From Heterohyrax brucei (lineage: Eukaryota; Chordata; Mammalia; Hyracoidea; Procaviidae), in the NCBI GenBank assembly GCA_028571685.1, contig CM053143.1, positions 135,690,829 through 135,754,828 of the forward strand: a DNA stretch of 64,000 nt. The letters are read 5' to 3'. Shown here in pieces: positions 9,541-20,724 of this stretch. Position 1 is the stretch's first letter, and the number at the start of each line of letters is the position of its first letter. The notes beneath the pieces are model-generated. The model saw nothing but the letters and a program-made list of their open reading frames with translations, was not told where the DNA came from and did no database searches. The position numbers were made by a program, and so were the translations under genes.

Positions 9541-11390
9541 CTTCTTTTGTTCAAACAGCTGCCTGTTGGTCTCTCATGAGCACCAATTAAGTGTTCTGGA
9601 ATTCCCATTCTTTGTAATAGTATCCAAAATTTGTTGTCGTCTACACAGTCAAATGTCTTTGCTTAATAAAACACTCAAACACGCACACACATAGAAGTGA
9701 ACACCTTTCTGATATTCTCTGCTTTCAACAAAGATCCTTCAGACATCAGTGATAATATCCCTTATTCCACGTCCTCTTCTGAATCCAGCTTGAATTTCTG
9801 GCAGCTGCTTGTGGATATACTGCTGTGCCTGCTTTTGAGTGATCTTCATCAAAACTTTACTTGTCTACAATGCTCATGATATTGCTAGAAAATTACCGTA
9901 TTCTGTTGGATCACCTTTCTTTAGAATGGGTACAAATATGGATCTCTTCCAATTGGTTGGCCAGGTAGATGTCTTCCAAATTTCTTGGCATAGATGAGAG
10001 AGCATTTCCAGTGTGCATCTATTCATTGAAAAATCTTAGCTGGTAATCTGTTAATTTCTGGAGCCTTGTTTTTCATCAGTGCCTTCAGTGTAGCTTGGAC
10101 TTCTTCTTTCAGTAACATCAGTTTCTGATCATATGTTACCTGCTGAAATGGTTGAACATCAACCAGTTCTTTTTGGAACAGTGACTCTGCAGTCCTTCTG
10201 TTTTCTTTTGAATATTCAACTCTTTTTCTTCATTTCTTCCTTTCACTTTAGCTACTCTGTGTTCAAGAACAAGTTTCAGAGTCTCTTCTGACACCCACTT
10301 TTGTCTTTCCTTCCTTTTCTGCCTTTTTAAAAACCTCTTGCTTTCCTCATGCATGATGTCCTTGACATTATTCAAAAGGGGTCTGGTCTTCAGTCATTAG
10401 TGTTCAACATGTCAAACCTATTCTTGAGACAGTCTCTAAAGTCACGCACCATATACTCAAGGCCATACTTTAATTCTTGTTGACTTGTTCTAATTTTCTT
10501 CAGCTTCAACTTGACCTTGGATATGAGCAATTGATAATCTGCTACCCTGGCCCTATTCTGGCTGATCATGCTGAGCTTTTCCATCATCTCTTTCCATAGA
10601 TGTAGTCAGTTCGATTCTTGTGTATTCTTCCTGTCAAGGTCCACATATATAGTCACCATTTATATTGCTGAAAAATAGATATTTGCAATGAAGCAGTCAT
10701 TGGTCTTACAAAATTCTTCATGAAATCTCTGTCATCTTTTTGAGAACTAAGGCCATATTTCCCAACTATCAATTCTTAATCTCCCTCTTTGACTTTTGCA
10801 TTCCAATCACCATTAGTTGTCAATGCATCTTGATGGCATGGTTGATCAATTTCAGACTGCAGAAATTGGTAAACGTCTTCAATTTCTTCACCTTGGTCAT
10901 TAGTTGTTGGTGGATAAACTTCAATAATATTTGTACTAAATGATCTTCCTTATAGGTGCATGGATATTATCCTGTCAGTGACAATGCTGACTTCAGTATA
11001 GATCTTGAAGTATTATTTTTGGAGATTATCATGGATTTTTTGCGCTTCTCCAAAAATTATGCATAGCAATTTGACTGGGCCAAGGTTCCTGGTGTGGCAC
11101 GATGTTCCTCCATGTTGGAAATCCTGCCTCATTGATGTTAATGCGGGTGGATGGGTGGTAGTCGTGTTGGCAGGACAGGACGTAATGTGTAACATTGTTT
11201 TGTGACTTGAGGCAATCTCTTGAGATACAAAGGAAAGAAGCTAGTCTTAGTCTGGAAGCTCTGCTGAAAGCACTCCATCATTGGTGGTCCTGCTGCTATT
11301 GGAAATACCAGTGGCGTAACTTCCAGCATCACAGCAACACACAAACCACCACAGCTGACAAATTGGTAGATGGGTAGAAAGCCACCCCAT
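9541..11390 (-). mobile_element. RTE LINE fragment lacking its 3' end
   Basis: The minus strand runs from the RTE 5' UTR at about 11390 through endonuclease, linker and the first half of RT to 9541. The C-terminal region and 3' UTR are absent. A linker peptide at 10375-10136 (EESKRFLKRQKRKERQKWVS) matches the family. About 0.2 kb is missing near 10195-10230, and an LTR piece replaces part of the 5' region at 11027-11237. Losing the 3' end is not the usual 5' truncation, so a later deletion or recombination at the SINE boundary is likely. Confidence 0.82.
11027..11237 (+). mobile_element. LTR fragment, ERVL-MaLR-like, inside the RTE
   Basis: Matches the 5' half of the MaLR-like LTR (gcatagcaatttgactgggcc, gcctcattgatgttaatgcgg, gacttgaggcaatctcttgag). 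RTE sequence stops before it and resumes after it at 11238. A fossil piece only. Confidence 0.65.
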
Positions 11391-11749
11391 GACCTTTTTT
11401 TGCTCCTTTTGGAACCATTCTGTAAATATCAAAATACAACATGTTCAAAAGTGAACCGAACAGTTCCCAAATCTGTTTATTTCTTTACCTATCTTTGTTA
11501 TTGGCATGACAGCCCACCCAATCCTTCAAGACAGAAAATGCCAAGTCATGTGGCTTTATCTCTTTAAGCCACTTTCCACACACAGTCAATCACCAAGTCC
11601 TATCTTTTCTACCACTGAGATATTGCTCAAATCTGCCCCCTTCTCCCACTTCAGTGTGTCTTCATGTGCTCTTGTCTAGGCTGTAGCGGCCTCTTAACAA
11701 CCCATTGCTGTCCTCCCTGACTATGTATCTTAGATGTATTCTTTACCCT
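11391..11749. other. Unassigned; probable ancient mammalian repeat
   Basis: The part 11575-11745 (tcaatcaccaagtcctatct, ctcaaatctgccccctt) resembles a widespread old mammalian interspersed repeat whose family I cannot name. No coding content. Confidence 0.35.
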
Positions 11750-12053
11750 GCAGAAACTGATCACACCAGGCCTGTTTAAAACTCTTGATGTTTCTGAGTG
11801 GAGATCTCAGGGTGCACCCTTTTTTATTCTTGTATTGCCTGCTGACCTCTGGCTGGAGGAAGGAGAGTGGGTGGAGAGGAGGGGAAAGGAGGCTGTTGGG
11901 AGGATGAGACATGAATGGAGCAGAGAGGAATAGTGTGCTGTCACCGGATAGGGAGAGCAGTGGAAGTTGCATAGAGGTGGGCATGTAAATTTATATGGGA
12001 ATGTACATTTTCACTCAGTCATAATAAAAAAAAAATAAAAAATAAAAAAAAAC
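11750..12053 (+). mobile_element. Probable L1 3' end
   Basis: A purine-rich stretch (ggctggaggaaggagagtgg and onward), then gtaaatttatatgggaatg, a polyadenylation-like aataaa and an A-rich tail at 12023-12052. The order resembles the elephant L1 3' UTR at 50227-50800 but is more diverged. Family assignment is tentative. Confidence 0.45.
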
Positions 12054-13479
12054 CTTGGTGTTTTTAATGAAATCCCAATCTAACAGTACAACTCACTTGA
12101 AAGGATTTTTAGAATACTACTCCAATTTGCCTTGCAATTACATCTCTTGCCACTTTGCTTACTCTTATTCTTTATCCTAGCTCATTAAATGACTTGTTTT
12201 GTTTACATTAAACATACCATAAACATTTACAGTAATTGTTTCTCCTTCTCTTGGTCCCTTCCCTACAACATCCATCATTTCTTTTCTAAAAGAGAACTGT
12301 ATCCCTACTCGGCTGTCTTGTTCTAATGCCTCGTCCCTGTGCTTTTCCCTATTGTTCTTTCCTCCAGCTAAAAATTACTACTCCGTCCTCTTTCCTCCTA
12401 TAGCCTTCTTTTTTTTTTTCAGCAAGTATTTTCTTAGTTATAAATTGCGTGCGCTATATGGTCAGACTATGAATTATTCAGGGATTTGGAGCCCAAGAAT
12501 CAATTTTACCAGATACACAGTGAGACATCAGCCATTTTCACTTCCATTGTGTCATTTCTAGAATCCATGAAACCGCTGTTGTGTTTTTGTGTTTCTTGGT
12601 TTGTTTACTTAATAAAAAGAGTCGTTTCACTGAGAGGGAGAGAAATGCTTACCTACATTACTTGTTAACTTTGATGTTTTACATTTGTTTTTATGAATGT
12701 GGCACAGTTTGGCCCAGGCCTCCGGGCATGAAGAAGAAACCTTGGGCAAAAGACAATTCATGTTATGTGAGAAGATTCTGTTTAGAATCCTACAGTACCA
12801 AAAAATTGCCTGAAATGGAAGTGGAAACTACCATCTCAGCAGCCAGCAAACTGAATCACTTTCAACCACAGTGTTTTTCACTCCAAGGGTTCTTTTACTT
12901 AAGTTGGATCAGTCTCTTCTGACATATCAGACATCATCACCTTCCTAAATCAAACTCCTTTTGCAATGCACTGATACAAGGCATCTTTTATGTATAGCAT
13001 ATCCCAGCTCCACATAGATTATCTCTAAAATGCAGGGGAGGGCACACATACGAACACTTATTCATTTTATGCCCACATCGTTCCTCCTCTATCATCACCA
13101 TGGATCAGGAGTACCATTTTACACTCAGCATTTCACATCCATGATTTGGTATTCATCCTGCTCCTCCACTCCTGCAACCTGAGCAGTTAATCTGCATGTA
13201 ACTCAGGAAAGACCTGGCTTTAGTCCTGAATGTAATACATCAGCCACCTGAGAAGCGAGAGCAGCTTGCTGGCTCTGTGAATATGAGTGACTTTTTTTTC
13301 TTTCCAGCTAAATGTTCTATATATAAAATGATCACATGATCCCAGGAACATGTCAGCAGGTTTCTAGTTTCTAAATAAAAGTTTTGACTCCCTCCAGGTT
13401 GTGTTCTTTGTTCTTCCTGAAAGTTTGAGGAATCAGAGGCCACCTAAGGATAACAATAGTTATGTAAAATGACTACAAG
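12054..13479. other. Unassigned DNA
   Basis: No recognised gene or repeat. The open stretch 12581-12922 (113 codons, plus strand) has no domain, no convincing splice context and an uneven composition, so I do not call it. Confidence 0.45.
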
Positions 13480-14290
13480 GTTTTGTGTTCAGCAAATAAT
13501 TACATTCATCTCTCCCTGAGGAAAATTCACCACCATCATCCACAGGCTAGAACTTGCTCATCGTTTTTCAAGGAGCATTTCCCAAAGGGGCCACTTTTTA
13601 TTCAGGGGAGCTGTGAGTTAGTCATGGAACTTGAACCATGCTAATTCCCAGGACTTTCTGCAAGGCCTTCTCGCCTCCTGACTTGGACCAGGGAGGGAGA
13701 GCTCTGACTTGCTGTGTGATTTCCGTGCTACCAATTGTCTCAAATTGCTAGCTTTGTCATGTAGTGAGACTCCTCAGATTTATGCAAATACAGGGGCTCT
13801 AATTTCACAATGTTAATTCAATCTTTTCAGAAATCATCTTTGAGCTCATAATTTCATGTTGTGACTACGTTGCATGCAGATGAAGCCTGTGTTGTGCTTC
13901 CTGCCTTTCCTGCAAATACATGACATTTCTTCAACAAACAGAAACATTACCAAATTATGCTGTAGCTACCCAATTTAGCTATACATGCTGTTTGTTCCCT
14001 TAAAAATGAATGCCTAGGAATTCTGTTTTAAATCATTCTTCAGTCCTTAGGTGGTTGATTTTGGGAAGAATAACTCAACATGCTAAATTCTGCTGCTGCA
14101 CTCGCTCTTTGTTGGATAGAAAAACACCACTTTGTGCCTATATTTCATTAAACTTTTGCATAACTGGAGAGTAGCTTTTATATTAGCAAAGATTCTATTA
14201 TATGGAAAATTACAGTTGCCACTCAGCCATCAGCCTCATGCTGAGTCTTCTTCTTCTTCTTCATGTTTTTAAACCATAATAAGCCAGAAA
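13480..14290 (+). promoter_or_regulatory. Candidate conserved non-coding element
   Basis: About 0.8 kb with no recognisable repeat, balanced composition and homeodomain/POU-like motifs, including an octamer-like tatgcaaata near 13783. It has no long open frame. The call rests only on repeat absence and motif content, so it is weak without cross-species alignment. Confidence 0.25.
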
Positions 14291-14561
14291 CTAGAAGATA
14301 TATTTAAGAACCTAGGTGCAATGTAACATCATAACCATGAAGGGAATCACTGCAGCAATTTCAACAGTTGTACTGGCTTCATCTTTTAAGAAACAATCTT
14401 TTTTTTTTTCCAGGGACTACAAAGACTCTGCTGATGAACCAGCTGGATACTCTTCCTTGGCTTTAGAAGACTGATGAAAACTGAAACTCTATGCACCTGC
14501 TATACTCACATCTAAAATTCTGTACCAGTAGCAATATGCCCAGTGTTCTACACATATGCTA

Positions 14562-14776
14562 AGAAGCCTTGGTGACACAATGGGTAATCATATGATGGCT
14601 CACCAAAAGGTCAGTGCTTTGAACCCACCAGCAGCTCCGCAAGAAGAAAGACCTCGTGAGATCTTCCCATAAAGACTATAGCCAAGGAAACCCTATGAAG
14701 CAGCTCTAGTTCCACTTTGTCATAAATGGTTGCTATGAGTCAGAATCAACTCAGTGGCAATGACTTGATGGCATAC
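14562..14776 (+). repeat. AfroSINE, long form
   Basis: Head gaagccttggtgacacaatg, long central block (agaagaaagacctcgtgag) and tail gagtcagaatcaactcagtgg. Confidence 0.85.
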
Positions 14777-14794
14777 AACTACTATAACTTCATA

Positions 14795-14965
14795 TTCTAT
14801 TTCTTATGATCTTGACAACATTCCTGCCTGGAAGACATTATTATAGGCCCCATTTTACATATGAGAAAAGTGAGGCAAAGAGAAGTAACCGACTTGAGAT
14901 CATGCAGCCAGAATGTAAGTGAGCTAAAAAATGAAGCTTTAGTTATACACACCACCCCAGTCCGA
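14795..14965 (-). repeat. MIR SINE
   Basis: Antisense MIR core: ccccattttacatatgag, gtgaggcaaagagaag, then gatcatgcagccagaatg. Confidence 0.8.
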
Positions 14966-15033
14966 AAATTCAGTGTAGATTTCATGGGATATTGCTGTCC
15001 CTCTCTACTTTTAGACTAGGCTGCCAAAAACAG

Positions 15034-15176
15034 CAAAGCTGTTGCTGTCAGTTCTGACTCAGAGCAAACCTATAGGTCAGAGTAAAACTGCCCCGTAGAG
15101 CTTCCAAGGAGTGAACTGCTGACCTTTTGGTTAGAAGACAGAGAGCTTAACAACTATACCATCAGGGTTCCCTTAG
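15034..15176 (-). repeat. AfroSINE
   Basis: Tail ttgctgtcagttctgactc, body gtaaaactgccccgtagag and head with ccatcagggttccc. It has lost about 15 bp of the box after ccaaggagtg. Confidence 0.85.
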
Positions 15177-16583
15177 ATTAGGCTAGTAAGTGACTACTCT
15201 TTTTCAGACCATTTTATATGGACCATGCCTGGGCCAGGTGCATAATTACCCCTACACTTCCTAAAAGTAAAAGAGTCTTTGGTTGGCTAAAGATTTCTAC
15301 TTCATCTTTAATAAAGAAGAAAAGGACTGTGAATTGACTTTTGGGAATTTCATTTTAAGCCACTAGCAGTCACAGCTTCAACTGGAAACTAGAAGAGTAA
15401 GTTAGCTGAAAAGTCCATAAAAGAGTAAACTTACCCATTAAGTTATCTTTTCAATGCTTACTAGAATCATTAAAAATCCTTACAAGAGAGAAGGACCAGG
15501 TGCAGTGTTTCCGCACAGGACATTTTTCTCCCATTTTCTATCCCAGTATAGTTCATTCATTACAGAGTGATTCAGTTCTAAGGGCTGTCGCTAACCCATC
15601 CTATTACAGTGGCACTTTGTCAAATTGCCCATTTGTTCAATTCTGCAGGAAGGCATCTTTTCACTTAGCAAGTCTAATTTCTTGCTTCTTGATTGTGGAT
15701 GAAACTTGGAGATAATAAGTTGCATCAGTGCAATTTCACCACCTGAAATGTTCATGAAGAGTGTGCCTCTACAAACTCTAATTTCTTACTTCTTGATTGT
15801 GGGCTGAAATTGGAAAAGGGTCTCTTGCCCTCGACTGTATTAGAAAAGGCTTCAGAGTACTCCCTCTAAAAGCAGCACCATGTGCCATTTATGGCCTTAA
15901 ACTTCATCAGACAAAGGAGGTCGAGCAAGCACTCCCTCTCTGTGTGTTTTCACACATACACACAGAACAATGAGTTCACACAAAAATCTAGCATTCACAG
16001 AGTTTAGCTTTAAACTGACTACTCCTGAAACTGCTAGGAAAAAGTAAGAGTATGGCTTAGAATACTCTTGTGTGAGAGGCAGATCTTTGCAGAAAACTTC
16101 CTGAAAGCTGAAACAAACATTAAGAGCTCCATTTTCTGTTACTAACACCAAGACCTCAGAGACATTACAATGTACACCGACTGGCAAGGAAAACTGTAAT
16201 TTGGTTAACATCAGTGGAAAATTATTGCCATTAAATCTTCTAATAAGCTATGGTTAAGGTAAGTTCTGCTTTAGCTTGATATGGAGCATAAATAATACAT
16301 GCCAGAAAAACAATTGGAAGGGCCTCAAACTGTAAATTTGAGACTGGTGAGCTGTGCTTGTTTGTCAAGAATAGGAAGTCAACTTTCTACGTGTGAGTGT
16401 TACACGACATGTGAGTTCATCAAATTCTCAGTCCATATGATGTCAACATTGGACATATAGATTTGCAAATGTGTGAAGATAGATGATTTATAGTTACAAT
16501 CAGGAATTTTGAGGTTGAACAAAACGTCAGAGATCATGCAGTCCAGAATTTCTGTAAGTAATTTTATGAAGCACTACCCGTCT
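15177..16583. other. Unassigned DNA with a local duplication
   Basis: No recognised gene or repeat family. A 38-bp segment is repeated imperfectly at 15673-15710 and 15777-15814. The minus-strand open stretch 15897-16211 shows no domain that I know. Confidence 0.45.
15673..15814 (+). repeat. Imperfect 38-bp direct repeat
   Basis: tctaatttcttgcttcttga at 15673 recurs as tctaatttcttacttcttga at 15777, each continuing with ttgtgg and gaaa(c/t)ttgga. The offset is 104 bp. The copies differ at about five positions. Confidence 0.85.
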
Positions 16584-16766
16584 AGGAGCTCTGATGGATA
16601 TAGTGGTCAAGAGCTTGGCTGCTAAACAAAAGATTGGCAGTTCAAATCTACCAGCTGCTCACCAGCAGTTCAAATCCACCAAATCATATGGGGCAGCTCT
16701 ACTCTGTCCTATAGGGTCACTGAGAGTCAGAAATGACTTGAAAGCACTTAATAACAATATAACAAC
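16584..16766 (+). repeat. AfroSINE with an internal duplication
   Basis: Head gagctctgatggatatagtgg and tail cactgagagtcagaaatgac. The box cagttcaaatc(t/c)acca occurs twice (about 16639 and 16666), a small tandem duplication in the B-box region. Confidence 0.85.
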
Positions 16767-16901
16767 ATCTCTCTAGAGTGTTAAAGTATGTTGTCCCCTC
16801 CATTTAGCTCCAGAAAAGGTATTTTTTTTGTTTCAAGGTATTTTTTTTTATTTCAAAAGTTTAGGAAGAGTTAAATTAAACAAAGTTAACTGTTTATATG
16901 C

Positions 16902-17250
16902 TTGTTGTTAGCTGCCGTTGAGTCTGTCCCTAACTCATGGGGACTCCATATACACTAAAACAAAACAGTGCTCAGTCCTACACATTCCCATGATTGGATT
17001 GCAGATCAGACTGTTATGATCCACAAGACTTTCTCTGGCTGATTTTCAGAAGTGGATCACCAGGTCTTTCTTCCCAGTCTGTCTCAGCCTAGAAGCTCCC
17101 CTAAGATCTATTCAGCATCACAGCAACACACTAACCTCCATGGATGGTTGGTTGGTTGGTGGCCGTGTATGTGCACTGGCCGGGAATCAAACCTAGGCTT
17201 CTTCATGAAAGGCAAGAATTCTACCATTGTACCATCAGTGTTTCCCAGGT
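16902..17250 (-). repeat. tRNA-Gly-headed SINE with RTE-like body and tail
   Basis: Read on the minus strand, the head at 17250-17180 has the tRNA-Gly-like pattern tggtagaattct then gggtt(t)gattcccggcca, with a few differences. The body contains RTE 5' UTR-like sequence and the copy ends at 16902 with the RTE tail (gttgttagctgccgttgagtc). The family is the same as at 22230, 59083 and 59536. It includes a small ttgg-repeat expansion near 17146-17160. Confidence 0.75.
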
Positions 17251-17431
17251 GTCTACTGCAGGGCTGTTCAGAACACTGTGACACTCCGGGGGAGAGAGGA
17301 GGGTAGAATACACTTTGAAGTACTTCTTATGCTTATTTAATAACATAAACTCTTTTTTAAGGAACATGTCTAGAAGATATGGTTTGTGGAATATCAGTGT
17401 ATCTCAATCCTCCGATTCTGATATGTAAACC

Positions 17432-17790
17432 CAGACCCTTGGCTGTCAGTTTGTCATGCTCTGCTAGCTTGCTTGCTATGGTGCTCGAAGCTATGCTACT
17501 ACTGTTTCAAATGCCAGCAGGGCCACCTGTGGTGGGCAGATTTTAACAGAGCTCCCAAACTGAGAGAGACTAGGGGAAACATACTTCTTAAAATTAGTCA
17601 TTGAAAATCCTGTGGATCACAACAGAGCATTGCCCAAAACCGTGCTAGAAGTTGAACCCACTTGATCAAAAGGCACAGTGGCAGCAATTGTGAAGACAGC
17701 CTAAGACCAGGCAACGTGTCGTTCTTTTGTATGTGTGGTCTCCACGAATCAGAGCTGAGTCAAAGACAGCAAATAACAATAACAATAATA
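17432..17790 (+). mobile_element. Internally deleted RTE (non-autonomous)
   Basis: Starts with the RTE 5' UTR (cttggctgtcagtttgtcatg, then ccagcagggccacctgtgg) and jumps near 17670 to the RTE 3' end (gaccaggcaacgtgtcgttc), with a caaataacaataacaat tail. All coding sequence is gone. The architecture is shared with 51212-51605 and 56893-57228. Confidence 0.75.
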
Positions 17791-17899
17791 AACCAAGGCA
17801 AAAGGCTAGTCACTAGAGAGTTAGAACTCAGGTCCACTATTTCCTGCAATTATGCCCTTCTCTCGGTGCCACAAAACTGTTCTGTGTTACACTGCTGTG

Positions 17900-18135
17900 G
17901 GAGGCACTAGAGCATAGTGTTTACAAGTGTGTAACATAGAACCTAGGTTTTGAGTACCTCAGCTCTGTAGCTTGCAGCTGAAGACCTCAGCAACCTCATA
18001 TATTGCGAGGGAAATTATAATGCAGAGTAAGTGTGAGGGTTAAACGGTTAATATATGTAAAACACTTGTTCACTTAGCACTATGAGAATGTTAGAGATTT
18101 ATTTCTGTTACTAGTGCTGTTGTTATTAACCATCA
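17900..18135 (+). repeat. MIR SINE
   Basis: Degraded head from 17900, then gtgagggttaaacggttaat, aaaacacttgttcacttagc and ttgttattaacc, the MIR 3' half. Confidence 0.65.
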
Positions 18136-18483
18136 TCGCTCCTGCTTAGATATCAACCATCAGTAGTAATGACAGTATCTAGAAACACATCCATACTCTG
18201 CAATACCTCTACCAGTCTCCTACTTCTCTGATGATCAGTGCTAAGGGTGTGAGGAATGTCTCTCAGTTGTAAGTGCCAGCCAACAAACATTTAGGGAACC
18301 TTAATAAGAATTTTGAGTTTCAGAATTTTTTTTTTAATGCAAGTTTACTATACACAGTAATGTAAATCTAACCAAGTGTTGCCTTAAAAGAAGACAGTGT
18401 TTTACTTGGTGTGAGTAGAGTATCAAAGCACCAGTCTAATGATGTCAGGTCCTGATTCAACTGTCCAGTTATCATTTTTCTCT

Positions 18484-18632
18484 TCTTACTCACTACCACT
18501 GAGTTGATTCCAACCCTACAGAACAGAATGGAACTGCTCCATAGAGTTTCCAAGGAGTGCCTTGAGGATTTGAACTGTCAACCTTTTGGTTAACAGGCAT
18601 AGCACTTAGCTACTACGCTACCAGGGTTTAGA
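18484..18632 (-). repeat. AfroSINE
   Basis: Tail ccactgagttgattccaacc, body and head (cacttagctactacgctacc), full length on the minus strand. Confidence 0.9.
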
Positions 18633-18659
18633 AGTATGCCATCGTTACTACTACACTTT

Positions 18660-18862
18660 AAAGGAAACCTGACAGCACAGTGGTTAAGCTCTCAGCTCTG
18701 AACCAGGTAGTTTGGACCCACCAGCAGTTCTACGTGAGAAAGTTGTGACAGTCTGCTTCCATAAAGATTACAGCCTTGGAAACCCTATGGGGCAGCTCTA
18801 CTCTGTCCTATATTGTCACTATGAGACAGAATCAATATGACAGCAATGAGTTTAGGTTTTGT
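18660..18862 (+). repeat. AfroSINE, long form
   Basis: Head aaacctgacagcacagtgg, long central block (gcttccataaagattacag), tail cactatgagacagaatcaat. It lies 28 bp from the oppositely oriented SINE at 18484-18632. Confidence 0.9.
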
Positions 18863-18989
18863 TTATGGTTTTGGAGGGGAGAGACATTTAACGTGTTTGA
18901 ACTGGGAAAAAATCTTAGTACCTGTTTGAGGCTCCTTCCTCACAGACTTTGACAGCCTTCTTCAATAATTCGTTTTCTTCTTGTCTATC

Positions 18990-19107
18990 CCCTTTGTAAA
19001 AACTTATGATCTATGAGGAAAACGATTATATCTCTATTTTTCAGAGTTGTGTTCCCAACATTTTACCCAGAATCCAACACGAAGTGAGCACTCAGCAATT
19101 GTTTGTG
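18990..19107 (+). repeat. L2 LINE 3' end
   Basis: The order matches the L2 tail: a degraded gagg(a/g) block, ttcccaacattttaccc, gtgagcactcagcaattg, ttgtggaaggaata. Confidence 0.5.
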
Positions 19108-19200
19108 GAAGGAATAAAGAAAAGAAAGAAAAAGGAAGAGAAGGAAGAAGGGAGGGAGGGACGAAAGAAGGAGGCAGTAATGGAAGAAAAGGAGGAAACA
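19108..19200 (+). repeat. Purine-rich low-complexity tract
   Basis: Nearly pure G/A on the plus strand (gaagagaaggaagaaggg, agggagggacgaaagaagg). It probably grew from the A-rich end of the preceding L2 tail. Confidence 0.85.
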
Positions 19201-20178
19201 CGGCACACACCCCACATAAGCTCAAAGTTGGGAAGAAGAAACTGATAATAAACTAAGCCAGGCCACAGTAAGCCTCTCCGTCTTGACTGAACTGAAGGTG
19301 AAGTCAGTGAGCACACACCATACTCAATAGATTTTCAATCTGACCCTTTGATAAATTTACTAACATATACTTTCTTCTCATTATAAAGTTCTCCCCATCA
19401 TAAATTTCTCCTACCATGAGGCTCTTGGACCTTTAACCCCTATTTCATTACTTCCCATTACATTAATTATCCACCTACCGATGACAGCATATTTCTAGGC
19501 AAACGAGCTCTGAACTCGCAGTGGCTGTGTTACAAGAAGGCTCTAATCCTGAGACTTATAATCAGACGGTGACACAGTGTCATCTGCAGTAGAGAGTGTG
19601 TGGAGTGTTAAACTAATGCACGGCATTACTTTGTCCATTGAGTGAGATCTGTAATGTGTAATCTTAATCTAACTGAAAGAATTTCTACATTCTGAATTTA
19701 CATCTATATAGTTTAAAAATAAAAAAATGGAGCACTAAATGGAGTACACAGATGTATTTAAATTGGGGGGGAAGGGTATTACTATTTCAGCCACAGATAA
19801 CACATCCAATTTCTAAAATAATCAAAACAGTGTGAGAATACAGAACAAGAAAATTACTATAAGCCTTACGGAAGGTGATTAGAAGGATGAAAACAGCAAT
19901 GTGAACAGAGAACCCAACACAGATGACTTGAATTACCCAAGACCTTAAGAAGGGACAGAAGCCAAGTACAAGACATTGCCAAAGGTATGCAAGTCACTTT
20001 GATGACTATGAAATATTTTCTAAATAAGTCTGTAAGGACACTGAACTACAATTGCAATGGTGTGACCCTCCTTGTACAAACTTACTATGCTGCATATACC
20101 TGGAAGCCTGTGGAAATAGTTATCAGGCACTTTGAGCAGAGAAAGAAATCACTCAGAAGACTGGGCAAGAGAAGCCCA
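19201..20178. other. Unassigned DNA
   Basis: No gene or repeat recognised. It includes a G-run at 19767-19773. Confidence 0.45.
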
Positions 20179-20372
20179 GTATATATATATATATATATAT
20201 ATCTACATGTATATATATATGTGTGTGTATATATGTGTATATATATGTATATCTACATGTAGATATATATATGTGTGTATATGTGTGTGTATATATGTAT
20301 ATATACATGTATATACATGTATATATACATGTATATATGTGTATATATATATGTATATATATATATACATAT
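20179..20372 (+). repeat. TA/TG microsatellite
   Basis: About 190 bp of alternating pyrimidine-purine sequence, mostly (TA)n and (TG)n mixed, with several acatgt palindromic nodes. It is open in several frames only because of its composition; the Y/I/C-rich translations are not genes. Confidence 0.95.
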
Positions 20373-20439
20373 GCTCCATAAGGATGAAGACCTTGTAAAT
20401 GTCTTGAGTACTGGTGTACCCCCAACATCTAGAGAAGAC

Positions 20440-20672
20440 CTCAGCAAACTTTTTCTATAAATATCTAGATAATAAATATTTTAGGCTTCAGGGAATGTAT
20501 ATTGTTTTTATCACAACTACTCAGATCTGCTGTTGTAGCACATCAGTAGCCATAAATGATATGTTAAAAAAAAAAAAAAAGGATATGGCTGAGTTCCAAT
20601 AAACTTTATTAACAAAAACAGGACACAGGTAAGATATGACCTAGATCCAAAACATTGCCTTGCATATAGGCA
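20440..20672 (+). mobile_element. Non-autonomous hAT-type DNA transposon (MER group)
   Basis: Matches the old mammalian hAT-like MER consensus that reads cagcaaactttttct, taaatattttaggctt, cacaactactcagatctgc, gttccaataaactttatta, acaaaaacagg. The closing terminal repeat is decayed. An A-run at 20564-20579 interrupts the middle. I am unsure which MER name applies. Confidence 0.7.
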
Positions 20673-20724
20673 AGTAATGAGCATGCATTAAATAAGTTAA
20701 AAATATTATCCATAATTTGTTACA

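Noticed and set aside
12581-12922. 113-codon plus-strand open stretch
   Set aside because: No domain, no splice context and erratic composition; overlapping frames are equally open.
19006-19316. Several overlapping open frames in the G/A-rich tract, both strands
   Set aside because: Low-complexity sequence; K/E/R/G or S/F/P-rich peptides with no domain.
20132-20460. Overlapping open frames rich in Y, I and C on both strands
   Set aside because: They are translations of the TA/TG microsatellite.
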